Source of the DNA: Solanum dulcamara
Lineage: Eukaryota; Streptophyta; Magnoliopsida; Solanales; Solanaceae
DNA length: 64,000 bases
NCBI RefSeq assembly: GCF_947179165.1
Contig: NC_077242.1
Coordinates: forward strand, 37,891,097 to 37,955,096
Direction of reading: 5' to 3'
This document shows, piece after piece, positions 30,401 through 35,755 of this stretch. The number at the start of each line of letters is the position of its first letter. Position 1 is the stretch's first letter. A program made the translations under genes and the position numbers. Under the pieces are notes generated by a model. The model worked only from the letters and a program-made list of their open reading frames with translations, had not been told where the DNA came from and ran no database searches.

Positions 30401-33321
30401 CTTGCATTTCTGTCAGAGGTTGTTTCCAAGGTAAATTCAAAAAAAAAATAATTAACAGAATACTCTTATATCAAATTTTAACACAACGTACATAAACATG
30501 GTTTTAAAAATTAGAATACTACCAAAATATGCAAATAAAAAATAGAATAATAAATAAATAATATGAAAAATTGCATGGAATCACATGAAAAAGTAAAGGT
30601 TGAGAATGAGAAGTAAATGACATATAAATAATAATAAAAAAATAATATATTTTTAGAAAATATTAGAATAATAAAAATATTTTAAAAAAATAATAGAAAT
30701 AAAAAAATAAATTAAAATGAAAAAATATAAACATAACAAGAATTTTAAAAGTTTCATGTAATTACATGGTGTAATTATACCAATTTCTTTTTCTCCCTTG
30801 TTAATTGAAGAGTGTAATTACTTCTCTTTAATTACACCAAGTTCCTCTCTTACCAAGTAATAACTTGGTCTACCAAACATGCCAAAGAGTGTAATTACAA
30901 CCAATTACACCAAATCTCAATTACATTGTGGCTTTCCAAACATGTCTAAATGCTAGCTCATAAGGGGAGGATTATCCAAGGTCATATAGGGAGACTGCCC
31001 GTCCCTTTTTATCTAATGTGGGACTCTTTTAAAAATTATACTTAAGTCGTTTATATAATCTCTATTTGTTCAAGTATGTAATTATTGTAGTTAATTGAAG
31101 GGCCTCAATTAGCTGTGCCGCTATATCTTGCTTTACTTGAGAAAAACTGTGAGATTAAGTTTTAGTTGAACATCACTTTGAAGTTGTTAAGAGATTAACG
31201 ACTTAGATTTAAAAGTGGGTTTAGAGATAACAATGCTTTGATGTGATTTAGTGAATAATGTAAATGGCTAGCTAGAGTTGGTTCGAGAGATTAACTCTAG
31301 AAAATTAGTATACTTGATTGAGAGATATTTGTGGTAAGAAAAGATTCATAATTGAGAAAGAATAGTTCGGCGAGGTCATAGTTAACACGCTAAGAATTTA
31401 TTCCCCACATTCGGGGAAATCATTGTCCTAGACCTCTTAATATAAAAAAAAAGTCGTTTTATTTTCTTGATAATTTTATTACTCGATTATTACTTCCTTA
31501 TTAGTCTAGTAAAAAATTCAAAATATTATAGCTCGAGAAGTTGATTAAATTGCTTTTCTTGGTGATATGAAAGTTAACTGAAATAGTTCTATGTGAGATC
31601 GACTCTGGACTTAAAACTGGATTATATTTGCGATAAACGCTTATCCTTTTTAGGGCGTGATCATTAGCCTAAACCATAAATAGCTGAGAATAGCTCAATT
31701 AGGCCTTGTTTTTTTTTTTTTATGATTATTGATATTGCTCTCATTGTGAGAATTGAGAGGCTTTGGTAAAGCTCTTGTTGCTACTTGTTTGAGAGGTGAA
31801 TTGCAAGGTGAATACAATTCCCTTGACGTTTACTTAAGAGATTAGGTGTTTATTTGGATTCCATTAATTGAAGAATTTAGCTATCAAAGGGCTTGATTTT
31901 CCAATTAATTCCATTCCTGTGTCAAGCTATCTATCTTTCTTTTCTTGTTCTTTGTTAGGGTTTCGTTTTTGTTTTTGGCTTGCATCATAGATAAAGATGA
32001 TTTTTAAGTCAATGACACCAGATGATTGTGGTTTCACATTTGTCATCCACATTTTTAGTGTTCTGTGTAAAGCTCAAGCCAGAAACATATATGCCGCACA
32101 TGGAGGATAAAATTTATTTGATTATCTCGTGTTGCACAAGTATTCATTCATACTTGTACATTTTGCAGGTACCTTCTTTATTGAGTGCACGGAGACCGCA
32201 TCAGTTCTTCAAAATGCTACATATAATTCCCTTGTTCTTTTGGATGAATTGGGTAGAGGAACAAGCACTTTTGATGGATATGCTATTGCATATGCTGTGA
32301 GATTCTCCATTGTTTTCTTTTATTGGATGATTGATTAGCTGCATGCAAGAGTTCTATTTTCTTTCCAGAGATAGATTGTGGTAGTCTTTTTTTTTCTTTT
32401 GCATTTGTTTACCTGATACTTGATCCGTCTTTCCCAGTAAACTGGTGTAATAGTAGGTGCCTACCACGTATACATGATTATAGTTTAACAGCTTTCTATT
32501 TCAATGCCTCGAGTTTAGTTGAGTTACTCAGAATAAGTATTACCTAAAGATGTGGTGTGACATACCATATTAGTTTATCTGCAATTACTGAAGCGTTCAT
32601 TTTTGCCATCTGAATTAGGTTTTTATGCATGTGATCTATTCCAAAGGTATAAGATCACAAGATATAGAATGGAGCTACTGTAGCTAAGAAATGGAACAAA
32701 CTTGGGATTCAGCTGCCTTTAAGATTACTCTGCTTACTGAAAGAGACTCTTGATTGTCTGAGTCATTTTGGTCGTGACATCTTTGGTTTTGTTTCATACA
32801 TTCAAACTGTGAGGTGTGCTTTTTGACATTTTATGAATTCTGTCCAGGTATTCCGGCACCTTGTAGAGATGGTGAACTGCCGCTTACTGTTTGCCACACA
32901 TTATCATCCACTCACTAAAGAGTTTGCTTCTCATCCTCATGTGACATTACAACACATGGCCTGCTCTTTCAAGATGAAATCTCAAAGTTCATCTCCAACA
33001 GAGCAAGAACTGGTGTTCCTTTACCGCCTAGCCTCTGGAGCATGCCCGGAGAGCTATGGGATGCAAGTAGCCCTCATGGCTGGAATCCCGAAAACTGTGG
33101 TTGAATCTGCATCGAGTGCAGGGCAAGTAATGAAGAAAATGAATGGGGAAAGTTTTAGGTCATGTAAACGAAGAGCTAACTTTTCAACACTGCATGAGGA
33201 ATGGTTCAGGACTCTTCTGGAAATCTCGAAGACGGATGGTGGATTTAACAATGACAATGACCTATTTGATACATTGTTTTGTTTGTGGCATGAACTTAAC
33301 GCTGATAGATCCACTTGCTGA
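6263..33321 (+). CDS. MSH7: MSH7, plant-specific MutS homologue (C-terminal 8 exons)
   Basis: Exons: 6263-6459, 6543-6669, 6759-7036, 19935-20126, 21091-21504, 21596-21692, 32169-32296, 32848-33321. Joined, they give about 634 codons in one frame, ending at TGA 33319-33321. MSH7 pairs with MSH2 (MutS-gamma) to bind mismatches in the nucleus. Visible here are the MutS core/clamp region (exons 1-4), then the ATPase domain with Walker [10 protein letters not shown] (21439-21465), Walker B LVLLDE (32231-32248) and the ATHYH switch (about 32893-32907). I recognise it as MSH7 rather than MSH6 from the segments [27 protein letters not shown] and [10 protein letters not shown]. Arabidopsis MSH7 is about 1,100 residues, so roughly the first 40% (including the mismatch-binding domain) is not seen. 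Exon 1 opens in mid-codon after an AG acceptor, so earlier exons must exist. The gene looks intact where visible. Confidence 0.93.
6543..6669 (+). CDS. MSH7: MSH7 visible exon 2
   Basis: Acceptor AACAG ends at 6542. The exon encodes [18 protein letters not shown] through [14 protein letters not shown] plus the first base of a Gly codon. The frame requires the 3' splice junction at 6669/6670, where the donor reads GCAAGT rather than GT. It is 127 bp and joins exon 3 to read [13 protein letters not shown], as expected for the family. Confidence 0.9.
6670..6758 (+). other. MSH7: GC-AG intron of MSH7
   Basis: Intron of 89 bp with donor GCAAGT at 6670 and acceptor TTTCAG ending at 6758. No GT donor near 6669 keeps the frame and the conserved SG-TLY junction. 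GC-AG introns are the commonest non-canonical class in plants and are spliced by the U2 machinery; the AAGT after the GC is a strong match to U1. Confidence 0.8.
6759..7036 (+). CDS. MSH7: MSH7 visible exon 3
   Basis: Acceptor CAG ends at 6758 and donor GTAAGT starts at 7037. It encodes [19 protein letters not shown], then [20 protein letters not shown] through [15 protein letters not shown] to KILKQR. This is the MutS core helical region (domain III) in which MutS proteins carry the conserved GxRLLRxWxxxPL motif. It is 278 bp and ends in phase 0 before the 12.9-kb intron. Confidence 0.92.
7303..7440 (-). mobile_element. RTE-type LINE or SINE 3' tail in MSH7 intron 3
   Basis: The reverse complement reads ACACGCCACCTCCCCAGACC, CCACTTGTGGGATTAC, then AATGGGTATG and TTG/TTA repeats. 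That is the standard 3' end of plant RTE LINEs and the SINEs that copy them. It is antisense to MSH7 and truncated at its 5' side. I could not find a convincing target duplication, and the right edge is approximate. Confidence 0.7.
7498..7843 (-). pseudogene. Truncated second gag start of copia I
   Basis: Closely similar to 9491-9810: shared blocks include TTGAGCCCATTTTAGGTAAT, GAGGCTGGAATATTTG and GGAATAAGCCTAAAGCTCT. It lies downstream (minus sense) of the LTR at 7844-8055 and so is the 5' part of another copy that shares this LTR. It is cut off at about 7498. Confidence 0.65.
7844..8055 (-). repeat. Copia I LTR (left), 212 bp
   Basis: Begins TGGAATAAGATAG and ends GATCTTGATA. Read on the minus strand an intact copy would be TGTCAAC...TTCCA. 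It is the SINE-free counterpart of the LTR at 9811-10261. It is flanked by GAG-type sequence on the left and truncated pol on the right, so it serves as 3' LTR of one copy and 5' LTR of another. Confidence 0.75.
8008..8746 (-). pseudogene. Copia I protease and integrase start, inactivated
   Basis: In minus order: protease (8519-8746) with [12 protein letters not shown], where copia proteases have DSGATDH, so the active-site loop is damaged. After the LPKL-like stretch [17 protein letters not shown] (8232-8522) comes the GAG-pre-integrase and integrase start with [14 protein letters not shown] (8008-8256). Pol then runs straight into the LTR at 8055, with most of integrase, RT and RNase H missing and no polypurine tract. 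Confidence 0.75.
8864..9810 (-). pseudogene. Copia I gag, fragmented
   Basis: Minus-strand blocks: gag helical region (9068-9259, [36 protein letters not shown]) and the zinc-knuckle start (8864-9049, [16 protein letters not shown], a CX2C...H...C pattern). Stops at about 9060 and 8860 split it. The initiation region lies at about 9700-9735 just after the primer site. Gag coats RNA in the cytoplasmic particle of an active element; this copy cannot. Confidence 0.7.
9798..9808 (-). other. Copia I primer binding site
   Basis: The reverse complement reads TGGTATTAGAGC two bases from the LTR end. It is complementary to the 3' end of initiator tRNA-Met (usual copia site TGGTATCAGAGC) with one change. 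Confidence 0.75.
9811..10261 (-). repeat. Copia I 5' LTR, interrupted by a SINE
   Basis: Same LTR as 7844-8055 (for example CATATACATGGCTTTATATA in both), but carrying a 232-bp insertion at 9834-10065. It ends GATGTTGACA at 10261, after which RTE LINE sequence begins, so the copia landed in the LINE. Confidence 0.75.
9834..10065 (+). mobile_element. tRNA-derived SINE (SolS/TS-like)
   Basis: Contains RNA polymerase III internal promoter elements: A box in GTGGCCAGTGGTTAGGGC (9845-9862) and B box GTTCGAAACC (9889-9898). It ends in an A-rich tail (10053-10065). The target duplication is GTTGAATAATT (9823-9833) against GTTCAATATTT (10066-10076), two mismatches. The SINE-free LTR at 7844-8055 preserves the empty site (GTTGAATAATTTCATTCAT), confirming both ends. 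Reading frames at 9824-10121 are not genes. Confidence 0.88.
10387..11288. mobile_element. Nonautonomous hAT-like element, GGCGAGGC-rich
   Basis: Inserted into the LINE. Ends are CAGTGGTTTGGA and, inverted, CAATGTTTTGAA; flanks GTTAATG (10380-10386) and GTTAACG (11289-11295) suggest a 7-8-bp target duplication, as in hAT elements. Both ends carry GGCGA/TCGCC-rich repeats; the middle holds a purine tract of GAA/GAAA units (10866-10975). No transposase is visible; open frames here are low-complexity. Confidence 0.65.
10866..10975. repeat. Purine tract (GAA/GAAA)n
   Basis: About 110 bp almost wholly of G and A on the plus strand, lying inside the hAT-like element. Confidence 0.85.
12735..13605. 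mobile_element. PIF/Harbinger-type MITE with TAA target duplication
   Basis: Ends are CGGGTCGTTTGGT and, inverted, GGGGTCGTTTGGTG. It is flanked by TAA at 12732-12734 and 13606-13608, the trinucleotide duplication of PIF/Harbinger. Subterminal inverted repeats include GGGATAAGTTAT / ATAACTTATCCC. The AT-rich centre has no coding capacity. Confidence 0.85.
14361..14515 (-). repeat. Copia A 3' LTR, 155 bp
   Basis: TGTGAGAAATATAGGAG...TTTTAACA. Compared with the 5' LTR it lacks 16 bp that include ACTATAAAA, the likely TATA region. Confidence 0.9.
14516..14527 (-). other. Copia A polypurine tract
   Basis: The reverse complement reads CTTGAGGGGAG directly before the 3' LTR; it primes plus-strand DNA synthesis in copia elements. 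Confidence 0.85.
14629..15084 (-). pseudogene. Copia A RNase H domain
   Basis: An open stretch of 151 codons with [52 protein letters not shown] and the [14 protein letters not shown] block. These are the catalytic Asp-Glu-Asp motifs of copia RNase H (ADWAG, SVEAKY, CDNQAA). The C-terminal end after NPVF is shifted out of frame (family: [13 protein letters not shown]). Confidence 0.85.
15085..15781 (-). pseudogene. Copia A reverse transcriptase
   Basis: The 15377-15781 block has [20 protein letters not shown] (usual NAFLHGDL), [17 protein letters not shown] and the intact active site YVDDIVITG (about 15427-15453). The RT tail, broken by shifts, covers 15085-15376 ([17 protein letters not shown] text near 15180). 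A stop at 15782 separates it from the upstream RT start. Confidence 0.85.
15782..17600 (-). pseudogene. Copia A protease, integrase and linker
   Basis: The protease motif [15 protein letters not shown] lies near 17550-17596. The GAG-pre-integrase [15 protein letters not shown] is at 17130-17384. The integrase core block [20 protein letters not shown] ... [19 protein letters not shown] is at 16704-16955 and the C-terminal part [18 protein letters not shown] ... [16 protein letters not shown] at 16122-16691. Stops at 16697, 17130 and elsewhere break it. The integrase would insert cDNA into chromosomes. Confidence 0.85.
17755..18784 (-). pseudogene. Copia A gag
   Basis: Start ATG at 18782-18784. 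The N-terminal block contains [20 protein letters not shown]; the retrotransposon-gag helices are at 18068-18412 ([35 protein letters not shown]). The zinc knuckle [15 protein letters not shown] lies at about 17960-18004. In-frame stops near 18479 and 18065 split it into three. Confidence 0.85.
19251..19263 (-). other. Copia A primer binding site
   Basis: The reverse complement reads TGGTATCAAAGCA, immediately next to the 5' LTR; it is complementary to initiator tRNA-Met with one change. Confidence 0.88.
19264..19434 (-). repeat. Copia A 5' LTR, 171 bp
   Basis: TGTGAGAAATATAGGAG...ATTCTAACA; it retains the TATA-like ACTATAAAA (19339-19347) that the 3' LTR has lost. Confidence 0.9.
19935..20126 (+). 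CDS. MSH7: MSH7 visible exon 4
   Basis: Acceptor ATACAG ends at 19934 and the donor GTTGGT starts at 20127. It encodes [19 protein letters not shown] through [19 protein letters not shown] to NFQ, 64 codons in phase 0. It continues directly from exon 3 (KQR-VKVFG, as in Arabidopsis KQRVKAFG) despite 12.9 kb of transposon-filled intron between them. Confidence 0.9.
20127..21090. other. MSH7 intron 4, no gene
   Basis: Ordinary intron sequence, 964 bp, with a C-rich tract at about 20850-20868. I see no transposon ends or coding sequence. Confidence 0.6.
21091..21504 (+). CDS. MSH7: MSH7 visible exon 5 with Walker A
   Basis: Acceptor GTCAG ends at 21090 and the donor GTTCAT starts at 21505. The 138 codons run from [19 protein letters not shown] through [17 protein letters not shown] and [11 protein letters not shown] to TCLAVIMAQ. 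The Walker A P-loop GPNMGGKST lies at 21439-21465 and binds ATP in the MutS V domain. The donor is weak (GTTCAT) but is the only one that joins correctly to exon 6 ([10 protein letters not shown]). Confidence 0.94.
21596..21692 (+). CDS. MSH7: MSH7 visible exon 6
   Basis: Acceptor TGCAG ends at 21595 and donor GTAAGT starts at 21693. It encodes [20 protein letters not shown] then [12 protein letters not shown] plus one base of a Ser codon completed in exon 7 ([11 protein letters not shown]). This spans the part of the ATPase domain between the P-loop and Walker B. It precedes the 10.5-kb intron. Confidence 0.92.
21693..22382. other. Left part of MSH7 intron 6
   Basis: No gene. The first 400 bp look like ordinary intron; from about 22250 the text (AATATCGAGATGCGGAAATC) resembles an LTR portion continued at 26199-26520 beyond copia B. 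An 84-codon open frame at 21819-22073 has no recognisable similarity and is probably chance. Confidence 0.5.
22391..22510. mobile_element. 120-bp foldback MITE with 8-bp target duplication
   Basis: Ends CTATGTTACTCGGACTC and GAGTCCGAGCAACATAG are inverted copies with one mismatch, and the interior is also palindromic (AATCCTCCAAAAATGC ... TTTGGAGGATCTGACAC). The perfect 8-bp duplication TTGAGAAC lies at 22383-22390 and 22511-22518. The 8-bp size suggests a hAT-type mover. The RNA would form one long hairpin. Confidence 0.9.
22536..22665 (-). repeat. Copia B 3' LTR, 130 bp
   Basis: CGTAAAGATATGACACC...ACTTTGACA; the terminal TG has become CG. Next to it, 22666-22675 gives a short purine tract (AAGGGGT on the minus strand). 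Confidence 0.88.
22690..23806 (-). pseudogene. Copia B reverse transcriptase
   Basis: A 268-codon open stretch (23000-23806) contains [100 protein letters not shown] and the active site [11 protein letters not shown]. The tail (22750-22977) carries [20 protein letters not shown] and [20 protein letters not shown]. It runs out at [10 protein letters not shown], where the RNase H domain should start. The palm itself looks intact. Confidence 0.9.
24147..25481 (-). pseudogene. Copia B protease and integrase
   Basis: 24780-25481: protease [20 protein letters not shown], then [20 protein letters not shown], and the GAG-pre-integrase [18 protein letters not shown] with C-terminal LDYESC. Integrase core to 24400: [20 protein letters not shown] and [20 protein letters not shown]. 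24147-24392: [20 protein letters not shown] ... [11 protein letters not shown]. Stops at 24393 and 24779 and frameshifts disrupt it. Confidence 0.88.
25482..26055 (-). other. Copia B leader region without gag
   Basis: Between the primer site and protease, where gag of about 1 kb is expected, there are only about 570 bp with no gag helices or zinc knuckle. A 128-codon open frame (25698-26084) overlaps the primer site and shows no domain. Confidence 0.6.
26056..26068 (-). other. Copia B primer binding site
   Basis: The reverse complement TGGTATCAGAGCC is a perfect initiator tRNA-Met primer site, directly adjacent to the 5' LTR. Confidence 0.92.
26069..26198 (-). repeat. Copia B 5' LTR, 130 bp
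   Basis: Read on the minus strand: TGTTAGAGTGGG...CTTTACA with a TATA-like CTTATATGG near 26140. It shares blocks (AAAAGCTAGCT, GTGGGACT) with the short LTRs at 27224, 29450 and 29718. Confidence 0.9.
26199..27000 (-). pseudogene. Gypsy remnant H: LTR part and end of pol
   Basis: 26199-26520 looks like the start of an LTR on the minus strand (TGTAATAATTAGCC at 26520, TATA-like CTATAAATAGTGG at about 26490-26505). Upstream of it 26530-27000 encodes a gypsy polyprotein end with [39 protein letters not shown]. No integrase or RT follows to the right, so the pol centre is lost. Confidence 0.6.
27224..27487 (-). mobile_element. TRIM-like short-LTR element T1, truncated
   Basis: 3' LTR 27224-27340 (TATAAAGAACATC...TCTTCAACA) and the beginning of a second LTR from 27441 (TGTAAAGAAATGG...GCTAGCTC), which stops at 27487. 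The 100-bp internal part ends with CTTATACCA, a degenerate tRNA-Met primer site read on the minus strand. No coding capacity, as in TRIM elements. Confidence 0.7.
27488..29438 (-). pseudogene. Gypsy-type gag remnant
   Basis: On the minus strand near 28590-28720 the text reads [20 protein letters not shown] and [10 protein letters not shown], a gypsy retrotransposon-gag start. [20 protein letters not shown] lies at 28750-28830, and after the [17 protein letters not shown] and [20 protein letters not shown] at 27800-27940. Many stops. It begins next to a primer site (29439-29449) and is cut by a hAT MITE at 28001-28397. Confidence 0.7.
28001..28397. mobile_element. hAT-type MITE, 397 bp, exact 8-bp target duplication
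   Basis: Ends TAGGGGTGACAA and, inverted, TAGGGGTGGCAA; perfect target duplication CTTTAAAG at 27993-28000 and 28398-28405. The interior is rich in GGGTT/AACCC words (GGGTTGGGTAATGGGTCA). The 77-codon frame across it is not a gene. Confidence 0.92.
29439..29449 (-). other. Primer binding site for the gag remnant
   Basis: The reverse complement TGGTATCAGAA directly follows the LTR-like end at 29450; it matches the initiator tRNA-Met site TGGTATCAGAGC. Confidence 0.7.
29754..30946. mobile_element. PIF/Harbinger-type MITE, 1.19 kb
   Basis: Ends GGGTCTGTTTGGAAAGCC and, inverted, GACATGTTTGGAAAGCCAC, with TAA at 29751-29753 and 30947-30949. Subterminal repeats of TAGTAATTAC / GTAATTAC occur near both ends. 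The AT-rich core has no coding capacity and holds an Au-type SINE at 30315-30431. Confidence 0.85.
30315..30431 (-). mobile_element. Au-type SINE, 5'-truncated
   Basis: The stretch TCTCGCTATGCGCAGGGTCC, GGGGAAGGACCC and GGGTCTATTGTACGCAGCCT matches the conserved body of the angiosperm Au SINE in reverse orientation. It ends GGTTGTTTCCAAGG, so the tRNA-like B-box side is missing. Target duplication TAAATTCAAA at 30305-30314 and 30432-30441. Confidence 0.85.
31032..32168. other. Right part of MSH7 intron 6, old repeat remnants
   Basis: No coding sequence. Phrases near 31590-31700 (GAGATCGACTCTGGACTTAA, GATTATATTTGCGATAA) resemble the untranslated leader of gypsy elements of the Tat/Athila type, but I cannot define ends. 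The last about 200 bp lead into the acceptor at 32167-32168. Confidence 0.4.
32169..32296 (+). CDS. MSH7: MSH7 visible exon 7 with Walker B
   Basis: Acceptor TGCAG ends at 32168 and donor GTGAGA starts at 32297. It encodes [20 protein letters not shown], then [16 protein letters not shown] and YAIAYA. The Asp-Glu of Walker B (32243-32248) coordinates magnesium and activates water; the [12 protein letters not shown] block is diagnostic of MutS proteins. Confidence 0.94.
32848..33321 (+). CDS. MSH7: MSH7 terminal exon 8
   Basis: Acceptor TCCAG ends at 32847; the stop TGA is at 33319-33321. It encodes [51 protein letters not shown] and QVALMAGIP. It then carries the C-terminal helix-turn-helix region and the tail [20 protein letters not shown]. 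An open reading frame can be extended upstream to an ATG at 32833, but that lies inside the intron before the acceptor. Confidence 0.94.
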   Translation, partial: VFRHLVEMVNCRLLFATHYHPLTKEFASHPHVTLQHMACSFKMKSQSSSPTEQELVFLYRLASGACPESYGMQVALMAGIPKTVVESASSAGQVMKKMNGESFRSCKRRANFSTLHEEWFRTLLEISKTDGGFNNDNDLFDTLFCLWHELNADRSTC

Positions 33322-34645
33322 AGATGTTGGGTCTTTTGAATAGAGCATTACGCTGTGAACATAGGGTGTACATGTTCCTACATGCGGAAAAGGGTCAAAA
33401 TGTTTTATTGGTCAACTTTATCTTTGTTATATTATTTGGTCAATTTTATCCTTATTGTTACGAAATTCAACAAATATACCCCCAAATTATTAACTCTTTC
33501 CCCCAAATAAGCCCCAATTGGCTGATTTCAATTGAAAACTACCCATTTCAAACAGATCTTGATTAAATTTGATCCATGACTCACCAGATAAAAATTCGAA
33601 CCGGGTTCATTTTGTCGTTATCTTTTTTTGATCGGGAGGTTTTGACTCGAAACTTATTCAATCCTTCACCAATTGTCCCAAATATGCGATATGGATTACC
33701 TAATATGTTGATGATCTTTTGAAAAAAACAAACACTCAAACGAGCTCTATATTTCTCCCCTTCAAACTCACATGTACACCAGCTATCACCCCCATTCCCT
33801 CCGCCATGAACCACCTTTCATCCACCAGTGCTCTCCTCCACTCAAATAAGCCACCAGCCATCCAAACGACAAACAAAAAAGAATTCCCTCTTCAAGTTCA
33901 ACATCCAAATAAGTTTTAAAAAATCTCTTCAGTTTTTTCTATTATTTTTACAAATCCTCTTTGAAAAGTACTGTACAAATCAATAAAACGAAAAACAAGA
34001 TCATCAATCTCCGAAGCATTCATTGAACTCATGTGTTCCCTCAATAACAACTCTAGTACTACTACTCCTTATACGTTTTCTGAAAACAAATCTCAAACAA
34101 AGATGAAAGTCCATCTCTAAAATACTTCAATACTTGACATCCAAATAATAGATTTTCTCAATTTTTGGATTTTTTTTTCTCTATTTCTCTTTAATTAGCG
34201 TTTTGCTATGTATTTTTCTTCTTTGATTGTTATGACAGGTTTCTTGAAAGGGCGGATGAGGTGCTGAAGAGGGAAAAAAGAGGGGATTGGAATGAAAAAG
34301 AAGGGAAAAGGCTAAATGGGGATCTGGTGATTTGATTTTTATTTTATTTCTTTCAGGTTTGATCTGGTGGATTCCGGGTCATGTTTAATTGAGGGGAAAT
34401 CTAAGCCCATGTACTAGCGAAATAATTTCAGACATATACCTTTTACCACTAATATTTACTAACTAATTACAATTAATACCCTAATTGATATTTCCTCCCA
34501 CTGTAACTTACAAGCCGCAGCTTTTCTTCCTTCAACAATTAAAAAAAGAAGAAGAAAACTCTGCTCCTTTCCCGAATTCGTCTTCTCCTCCAATTCTCCT
34601 TCTTCTTCAATTCAAATCTATACTCGATTCCACAACATTTTATCA
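33322..34645. other. MSH7 3' flank, no gene
   Basis: Contains the unassigned 3' untranslated region of MSH7 and low-complexity, AT-rich sequence. Short frames at 33315-33919 and 34485-34730 show no domains. From about 34430 the text resembles the noncoding leader before the MULE fragment. Confidence 0.5.
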
Positions 34646-35213
34646 ATGGAGGAAATTGCAGTTCTCCTACAACATCATGAAATTTGGAATTCAGAGCACC
34701 AGTACATCAACTTTGATGTTTAGGCAATAATAGTAGAATTTACTTTCAATTACGATAATTTAATCACACAAATCTCAAATTAACTCAAGACTATTGCTTC
34801 CAAAAACATTGAGATCAAGTATGCAATTGCGCCTGGATTCTCGCCATTGAAAATATCTAATGATATGGTTGTGAAAGTCTATATTGAGTTGAAGAAGAAG
34901 AAGCCTGAAATTATTGATTACAATCACACACCAATCAAAGTACGCCAATGATTGATTGTACAAAGACATCTGGAAAAAATACGAATCTATGAATTTTTGA
35001 AAAATAAATAGATTTTGTAACATCGATGATGTTGATAATTTTGCTAGTGAATAGATGCGTTCGCGAGACACAATTACAGACATCTCCAAGCAAGCAATTC
35101 AAGTTTATCAAATCTACAATAACAAATGCACTCTAGCACAAGCTATAAAGCGACATTTAGTTCATGAAGGTTTTCAATATAGAACTCCCGAGTCATGCAA
35201 AAACAAGTATAAT
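34646..35213 (+). pseudogene. MULE (MuDR-type) transposase N-terminal fragment J
   Basis: From ATG 34646 it reads MEEIAVLLQHHEIWNSEHQY, a stop, then NIEIKYAIAPGFSPLKISND and MVVKVYIELKKKKPEI. These match the N-terminal region of the better-preserved MULE at 62449-62700 (MNISILLRHSGVWQSK, NIEIQYIVQGNSSPMIIHND, MDVNFYIELKKNEP). A following block (35055-35210, TLAQAIKRHLVHEGFQYR) may be the next part. Frameshifts and stops; TA repeats follow. Confidence 0.65.
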
Positions 35214-35219
35214 ATCTAT

Positions 35220-35222
<3 letters not shown>

Positions 35223-35290
<68 letters not shown>
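35223..35290. repeat. (TA)n microsatellite, about 68 bp
   Basis: An uninterrupted AT/TA run; it creates meaningless open frames of Ile-Tyr repeats on both strands. Confidence 0.97.
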
Positions 35291-35293
<3 letters not shown>

Positions 35294-35398
35294 ATACTTG
35301 TATTGAATCATATACCATGAGAGTATATAACATACTGTTAAAGTACAATGAGAAATAATCAAGAAAAATTGCACAAATATTGAATGAGACCATCGCAG

Positions 35399-35424
<26 letters not shown>
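35399..35424. repeat. (TA)n microsatellite, about 26 bp
   Basis: A second TA run 110 bp after the first; the surrounding 35300-35760 stretch is rich in ATGATACCAT-like words. Confidence 0.95.
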
Positions 35425-35429
<5 letters not shown>

Positions 35430-35755
35430 GACATTATGAAGATTTGCCTAAGACATTCGATGGTATATTAATGATATTACCACAATATATTCATATATTA
35501 TCATGATATTGACATGGTATAATTGAGAAACAATTACTATTTCACAAAGTCAATCCTCAATCCTTAATGTGAAACTTCCAAATCCTCAATGATACCATAA
35601 CAATATATGACATATGTTACATATCATTGAGGAAAAATCATATATTCAGGTACAATTAGTAAATGATACCATCATACTATATATATACTGTGATGATATC
35701 ATAAAGGATTTTTGAAGTCATTCAATGGTACATGAATGATACTATACAATATATT

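Larger units (their letters stand above)
29450..31031 (-). mobile_element. TRIM-like element T2 with MITE in its LTR
   Basis: LTR-like copies at 29450-29573 (TGTCAAATTAGG...CATACATCA) and 29718-29753 continued at 30947-31031. They share TCTTGGCC/CTTGGGCC, CTAGGCTT/GGTCATA and GGGACTC-type blocks with copia B's LTR. The 143-bp internal segment (29574-29716) ends with TAATACCA, the primer site read on the minus strand. Left of 29450 there is another primer site leading into the gag remnant, so this LTR appears to serve two units. Confidence 0.6.

Noticed and set aside
32022..32300. Open frame ahead of and across exon 7 in another frame
   Set aside because: It overlaps the true Walker B exon in a different frame and carries no domain.
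33581..33919. Small frames in the MSH7 3' flank
   Set aside because: Low-complexity translations on both strands, without domains or gene structure.
35193..35434. Overlapping open frames of Ile-Tyr repeats on both strands
   Set aside because: They are translations of (TA)n microsatellites and have no gene character.
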